From the NCBI GenBank assembly GCA_046302715.1, contig JBKCHQ010000263.1, positions 1-28,666 on the forward strand: a stretch of 28,666 nt of DNA, in the 5' to 3' direction. How positions within the stretch are numbered: the first letter of the stretch is position 1; each line of letters starts with the position of its first letter. Both the position numbers and the translations under genes were made by a program. This document shows positions 24,941 through 28,666 of the stretch, in pieces. Source of the stretch: CAMCXT01 sp046302715. Lineage in GTDB: Bacteria; Bacteroidota; Bacteroidia; M30B66. The notes under the pieces are model-generated. The model was not told where the DNA came from. It saw only the letters and a list, made by a program, of their open reading frames with translations, and did not search any database.

Positions 24941-27034
24941 CTAACGGATAACATATATGCATCCGCGGCGTACTAGGCTGTTTCCTGCCATTGTTTGACA
25001 AATGAGCAGGTAATTATAAACGCCGTCCTGAATGTAATCTGGCTGATTTATTTGACTTCCACTATGCCAGGCTTCGGCAGGATCTTTAGATTGAAAGATA
25101 AGGCCGCCCCATCGGTCGAAAATCATTAAATAATAGTCAGTAACATTAGAAATAGTTGGCCTGAAGAAATCATTCATTCCGTCTTCGTTGGGTGTAAAGC
25201 AATTGGGAATGAAGATTACCGCCGAACAATCTTCAAATAATACGTTTACCGAATCAACGCTCGTTCCACAAACATTTCCAACTTTAATGCTAAGCTCAGC
25301 ACTTGCATCCAACAACACACTTTCGGTAGAGTCGCCAGTTGACCAATGGTAGTATTCAGCAAATGCTGTTGTTGCAACAAGCTGATGTTTGTCGCCGGCG
25401 CATAATACGAGGTCGTCGCCCAGCGACACTGCCGGCAGCTGAAGTTGTTCAATTTGAATGGAATCAGTTACTACACATGCGCCCTGCGTAATTTCAACCC
25501 AATAGCTCCCCGCTTCGGTAATTTGAATAACATCACTTGTATCTCCCGTATTCCATAGGCCTGATTGCTGCGCACGAAGTTCTATGGATTGTCCCTCACA
25601 CAGCACGGTATCGTTGCCCAGGTGTAAAAATGGTCTGCTCGTAACTTCGATGTATTGCTGATACGTTGTATCGTAGGTACATCCATCTGCCAATGTAATG
25701 CTAAGACCAATTGAATAGATACCACTTTCGGCAAATTCGTGCATTGTAGCGCAATCCTGCGCGCTTGTGCCATCGCCGAAATTCCATGTACACAAAATAC
25801 TGGGTGTGGGTGTGGGTGTTATATTTTCAAATTCCACAGTAAGCGGTTCGCAGCCTGATGTTACAGAAACTGAAATGAGCGGCTCAACACCACCAGGTGC
25901 TGTAACTACTTGCTCTGCTACCGCACAAACCGAGTCAGCGGGATTTACAACAAATTGATAGTTGCCCGGTTCAAGATTCAAACTACTCCAAGACAATTGC
26001 AGGGATGTTTGCCCTGCCAATGCAATACCGTTGAAGTACCACTGATAATTGCCCGTAAGGGTATCGGAACTACCAAGCAAGGTGAGGTTGTCTGCACAAA
26101 TACTGCCCATAGATTCAATCGAAGCCTGTTGAAGAACTTCGGCCAATGCCACATTATCCATAACAAAATAAGGCTCAAACGTCACTCCATTTGATTCGGT
26201 GAAGGTATAATCGTCAGGTGGCGTGCACGGTCCGCCAATTATTATGGCTTGTATAGTGGTTGAAGGTGTAAATTCGATGCTTATGATTTGCCACGTTCCA
26301 TCTGCCTGGTAGGTAACATGCCCGAGCTCCACCCAATCGTCGAAAACCGTTGGGCAACCGGCATACATGGAAACGGTATCAGCAGAAACCGGCCACTGTG
26401 GACACGAGGCACTTCCATAAATGGTAATATCTATGGGGCCAAACCAAATATTCGACAGGCTGGTTCCGAACGATGACAACCCGATTCCGGCAAGGCTCAT
26501 TTGAAGGGCATATTCGGTGCCCGCTTCCATTGGCTGAGGCAAGCAGGTTCCAAGGTATTCGTTGTAAATACCATCTAAAATTTCACCATTGAAACCAATT
26601 ACATCGGCATTGTTAATACTAAAAAAGCCGGCAACCGCTTGTCCGTCGGGCAATGGAGTGGGGAATTCGGGCCAAAAGGCACCTGTTTGGTTTACAAAAA
26701 AATCTGAAGATGTTGGTGTGCCCAAATGCCAGCTATTCACACACGAAAATTGGGAAAAATTAGAAGGCAGGCAATTGTAATCCTCAAACGAAGGGTTAGG
26801 CAAAAGCGAATTACCCGGAATTACTGTTGTAATGCCATTGCACGTACAATCCAAATTATCGTTGAGGTCAATTAAACCATCGTTATCATCATCGAGCCCA
26901 TTATTGCAAATTTCCTGTGCAGCGAGATTAAAAGAAAATAAAAAAGCGATATACAATAACCCCGCATTTTTAAAAGGGATGTTGCCCTTGCATACGTTTA
27001 TTAGTTCGAGCAATTTTACGAGCAGGCATTTCAT
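24941..27034 (-). CDS. T9SS type B (CHU_C, gliding-motility-associated) sorted protein with PKD domain
   Basis: A 697-residue secreted protein. The signal segment (GLLYIAFLFSFNLAAQ, residues 25-40) follows an unusually long N-terminal stretch; the ATG at 27034 is the only ATG in that part. The mature N-terminus EICNNGLDDDNDGLIDLND is an acidic, probably calcium-binding motif. Residues about 70-300 (LLPNPSFEDYNCLP onward) resemble a carbohydrate-binding jelly-roll. A PKD domain at about 386-466 contains CTWNFGDGTSAQDC. Two Ig-like repeats follow (HLGNDTVLCEGQSIEL and SLGDDLVLCAGDKHQL). The last 90 residues (NCFTPNEDGMNDFFRP, FDRWGGLIFQS, GVYNYLLIC) are the type B sorting domain, usually requiring a T9SS and a SprF-like partner. 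No sprF-like gene is adjacent. Confidence 0.9.
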   Translation of the reverse strand: MKCLLVKLLELINVCKGNIPFKNAGLLYIAFLFSFNLAAQEICNNGLDDDNDGLIDLNDNLDCTCNGITTVIPGNSLLPNPSFEDYNCLPSNFSQFSCVNSWHLGTPTSSDFFVNQTGAFWPEFPTPLPDGQAVAGFFSINNADVIGFNGEILDGIYNEYLGTCLPQPMEAGTEYALQMSLAGIGLSSFGTSLSNIWFGPIDITIYGSASCPQWPVSADTVSMYAGCPTVFDDWVELGHVTYQADGTWQIISIEFTPSTTIQAIIIGGPCTPPDDYTFTESNGVTFEPYFVMDNVALAEVLQQASIESMGSICADNLTLLGSSDTLTGNYQWYFNGIALAGQTSLQLSWSSLNLEPGNYQFVVNPADSVCAVAEQVVTAPGGVEPLISVSVTSGCEPLTVEFENITPTPTPSILCTWNFGDGTSAQDCATMHEFAESGIYSIGLSITLADGCTYDTTYQQYIEVTSRPFLHLGNDTVLCEGQSIELRAQQSGLWNTGDTSDVIQITEAGSYWVEITQGACVVTDSIQIEQLQLPAVSLGDDLVLCAGDKHQLVATTAFAEYYHWSTGDSTESVLLDASAELSIKVGNVCGTSVDSVNVLFEDCSAVIFIPNCFTPNEDGMNDFFRPTISNVTDYYLMIFDRWGGLIFQSKDPAEAWHSGSQINQPDYIQDGVYNYLLICQTMAGNSLVRRGCIYVIR

Positions 27035-27098
27035 GGCGTTTCGTTTTTAAGTTTATCGAAAATGTTATACTTCCGATTTGAAACTTATATTATACGAA

Positions 27099-27106
27099 CA
27101 AAAATA
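27099..27106 (-). promoter_or_regulatory. Possible -7 box for the T9SS type B gene
   Basis: On the minus strand the sequence reads TATTTTTG, matching TAnnTTTG, 64 bases before the ATG at 27034. No TTG -33 element is visible at the expected distance, so the call is weak. Confidence 0.3.
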
Positions 27107-27195
27107 CAGAGGCATTTTTAAGGATAGAATAGGAGTTTGCGTCGTTTACTTATGAATTTCCGCCTACATCGAATCCTATAACGTAAGATGAATAA

Positions 27196-27933
27196 CTAAA
27201 ACTTTTTTAGCTCAAGTTTTCCATCCTCCATCACCGCATAATTGCATTGCGTAAACCAGTCGCCGAGATTAATATACCTGCTTTTTTCCCCGATGTTAAA
27301 GTCCAAGAGCAAATGCCGGTGTCCAAAGATGAAGCAATCTATGCTGGGGTCTTCCTTAATATGTGACCTGCAGAATTGCAACAGCCATTCCTGCTCTTCT
27401 CCTTTAAACGTATCTTTAAAGCCCGATGCAGCGCGGCTTCTGCGCGACCAATAATTGGCCAGACCAATACCGAAGTTTGGATGCAGGCGTGCAAACAACC
27501 ATTGACATAATGGATTTGAAAAAAAGCGTTTCAAAAATTTATAGCCACTATCGCCCGGGCCCAATCCATCGCCGTGACCTATGAAAAGAACTTTTGATTG
27601 TTGCTCGACTTTAATGGGCTTTCGGTGGATTTTTACACCGCATTCCTGCTCCAGATAATCAAACATCCACATATCGTGGTTACCCGTAAATACTTCGATA
27701 CGTACTCCTGAATCTGTTAATTCTGATATAGCGCCCAGCAATCGGGTGTATCCTTTAGGAACAGCATGCTTGTACTCAAACCAGAAATCGAAAATGTCGC
27801 CTACTAAATAAATGCAATCTGCATCCTTTGCCGCCATGCGCAGCCAGGCTACAAGCTTTTTCTCCCGTTCGAGCGAACGCGCTGTATCGGGTATACCCAA
27901 ATGAAAGTCGCTGGCAAAATAGATTTTCCCCAT
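27196..27933 (-). CDS. lpxH: UDP-2,3-diacylglucosamine diphosphatase
   Basis: LpxH cleaves UDP-2,3-diacylglucosamine to lipid X and UMP, the fourth committed step of lipid A synthesis, at the cytoplasmic face of the inner membrane. The 245-residue protein has every calcineurin-like metal motif in order: D9 and H11 in SDFHLG, D46 in VGDIFDFW, N85-H86-D87 in TGNHDMW, H120 in GHGDG, and H205/H207 in FGHRH. The GHGDGLGP and LHPNFGIGLA segments fit the LpxH family better than general phosphoesterases. It follows the partial upstream gene by only five bases and is likely cotranscribed with it. Full length. Confidence 0.92.
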   Translation of the reverse strand: MGKIYFASDFHLGIPDTARSLEREKKLVAWLRMAAKDADCIYLVGDIFDFWFEYKHAVPKGYTRLLGAISELTDSGVRIEVFTGNHDMWMFDYLEQECGVKIHRKPIKVEQQSKVLFIGHGDGLGPGDSGYKFLKRFFSNPLCQWLFARLHPNFGIGLANYWSRRSRAASGFKDTFKGEEQEWLLQFCRSHIKEDPSIDCFIFGHRHLLLDFNIGEKSRYINLGDWFTQCNYAVMEDGKLELKKF

Positions 27934-27938
27934 AGTCT

Positions 27939-28666
27939 TTAGGTGCCCAAACGACGAATGGCGCGTGCAGGATTCACGAGTTTAACATTCAACACAAAAC
28001 GAATCCGTTTCTCGAACGATTCATCACCAAATTCATCTTTAAGGTTTCTGGTAGAAATGAGCGGCAGATAAACTTCAAACACATTACGCACTAGTGGCCA
28101 GCAAATGCCGGCTTCGGCTGCGAATTCGGTATTAACAACTTTTGGGGCGTCTATTGTAGGCCCAAATTTATTATAGAAAGACACTAATGCAGCATTTGAG
28201 AATAAACTGATTGGTATTTTACCGGGTAATGTACTTTGTAAGTGCAATGAATACACATATCTGTCGATAAAATTAAATTTGCTTGAAGTTTTTGAATCAC
28301 TAGGAAGTGAGAAAAAACCATCTGTTTTACTCATCTGCTGTGCCGCTAAACCTTGTGTTTCAGATCGCCCAAAATAGATGTGGTCGAACAAATAGTCTTG
28401 AGAACCATTTTGACCATTTAATCTAAATTTGCCGTCAACAGAATTGTTATTATCAAAATCATTGCGCTTCCACAGAAACCCTCCGGCAAAAAGCCGCATG
28501 TCGAGGCCCTTCTTTTTGGCCGAATAGGGAAAACGACGGATGTACGTAATCGAACTCTTAACGAAGGTGGCATAATGCTGCAACTCGGCATTAAACGACC
28601 AGGGCTTCAACACTTTCGAATCGCTGTATTCATAATTTAATACATGAAAATTACGAAGGTCATTGC
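27939..28666 (-). CDS. C-terminal part of a large, probably envelope-associated protein (5' end outside the window)
   Basis: The minus-strand frame is open to the window's edge, so only the last 242 residues or so are seen; an internal GTG at 28613 is not a convincing start. The visible part is rich in alternating aromatic/polar strands (HYATFVKSSITYIRRFPY, LFAGGFLWKR, FDHIYFGRSE, IPISLFSNAALVSFYNKFG). It ends with EVYLPLISTRNLKDEF and IRFVLNVKLVNPARAIRR. Endings of this style occur in large Bacteroidota proteins with outer-membrane-barrel-like C-termini, some annotated as M1-type metallopeptidases. No catalytic motif is in view, so that suggestion is weak. lpxH starts five bases after its stop. 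Confidence 0.6.
   Translation of the reverse strand, partial: NDLRNFHVLNYEYSDSKVLKPWSFNAELQHYATFVKSSITYIRRFPYSAKKKGLDMRLFAGGFLWKRNDFDNNNSVDGKFRLNGQNGSQDYLFDHIYFGRSETQGLAAQQMSKTDGFFSLPSDSKTSSKFNFIDRYVYSLHLQSTLPGKIPISLFSNAALVSFYNKFGPTIDAPKVVNTEFAAEAGICWPLVRNVFEVYLPLISTRNLKDEFGDESFEKRIRFVLNVKLVNPARAIRRLGT

Noticed and set aside
1..28666. CRISPR arrays, tRNA/rRNA genes, transposases, phage or toxin-antitoxin modules
   Set aside because: Scanning by eye found no regularly spaced direct repeats, no cloverleaf-like segments and no reading frame with transposase, integrase or toxin motifs.

Overview
The window is chromosomal DNA of a Bacteroidota bacterium, probably Flavobacteriia or a close relative. 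Four long proteins carry C-terminal signals for the type IX secretion system (T9SS): three are type A and one is type B (CHU_C, gliding-motility-associated). One of them also has SprB repeats. Genes lack Shine-Dalgarno sequences, and several starts sit just behind TAnnTTTG-like boxes, the -7 element of the Bacteroidota primary sigma factor. No rRNA, tRNA, CRISPR array, insertion sequence or phage gene was recognised.\n\nLayout. 1-937: the 3' end of a T9SS-sorted beta-propeller protein. 945-2435 (-): holA (DNA polymerase III delta) followed by an EVE-domain protein, three bases apart. 2736-6214 (+): a REC-PAS-PAS-PAS histidine kinase, an Lrp/AsnC regulator with an MmcQ/YjbR protein four bases behind it, and a lone DUF2185 (Imm33-like) protein. 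6249-9403 (-): phosphoenolpyruvate synthase overlapping a short-chain dehydrogenase by 4 bp. 9565-11253 (-): a secreted transglutaminase-like protein. 11458-15529 (+): an apparent surface-polysaccharide operon made of a WbpM/CapD-type nucleotide-sugar 4,6-dehydratase, a hotdog thioesterase (4-bp overlap) and a polytopic GT-C-like membrane protein. 15817-23088 (+): two large T9SS type A surface proteins, with a strong terminator after the first. 23141-24394 (-): a divergent YrdC/Sua5-like protein and a small secreted protein whose SH3-like tail is cut off by an in-frame stop. 24941-27034 (-): a PKD-containing T9SS type B protein. 27196-28666 (-): lpxH, preceded by the C-terminal part of an envelope protein that runs off the window.\n\nHow it fits together. 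Housekeeping genes (holA, ppsA, lpxH) are interleaved with envelope and surface genes. LpxH (lipid A), the dehydratase/thioesterase/GT-C operon (glycan) and the sorted proteins, which in many Bacteroidota are anchored to A-LPS, all serve the outer surface. I see no clear novel defence or mobile system. The most unusual items are the nonsense-interrupted SH3-like gene, the YrdC-like gene with no canonical start before its first predicted helix, the orphan Imm33-like gene, the repeat-built 1409-residue surface protein, and starts placed directly after promoter-like boxes. Family assignments come from motifs read by eye; no database search was possible.
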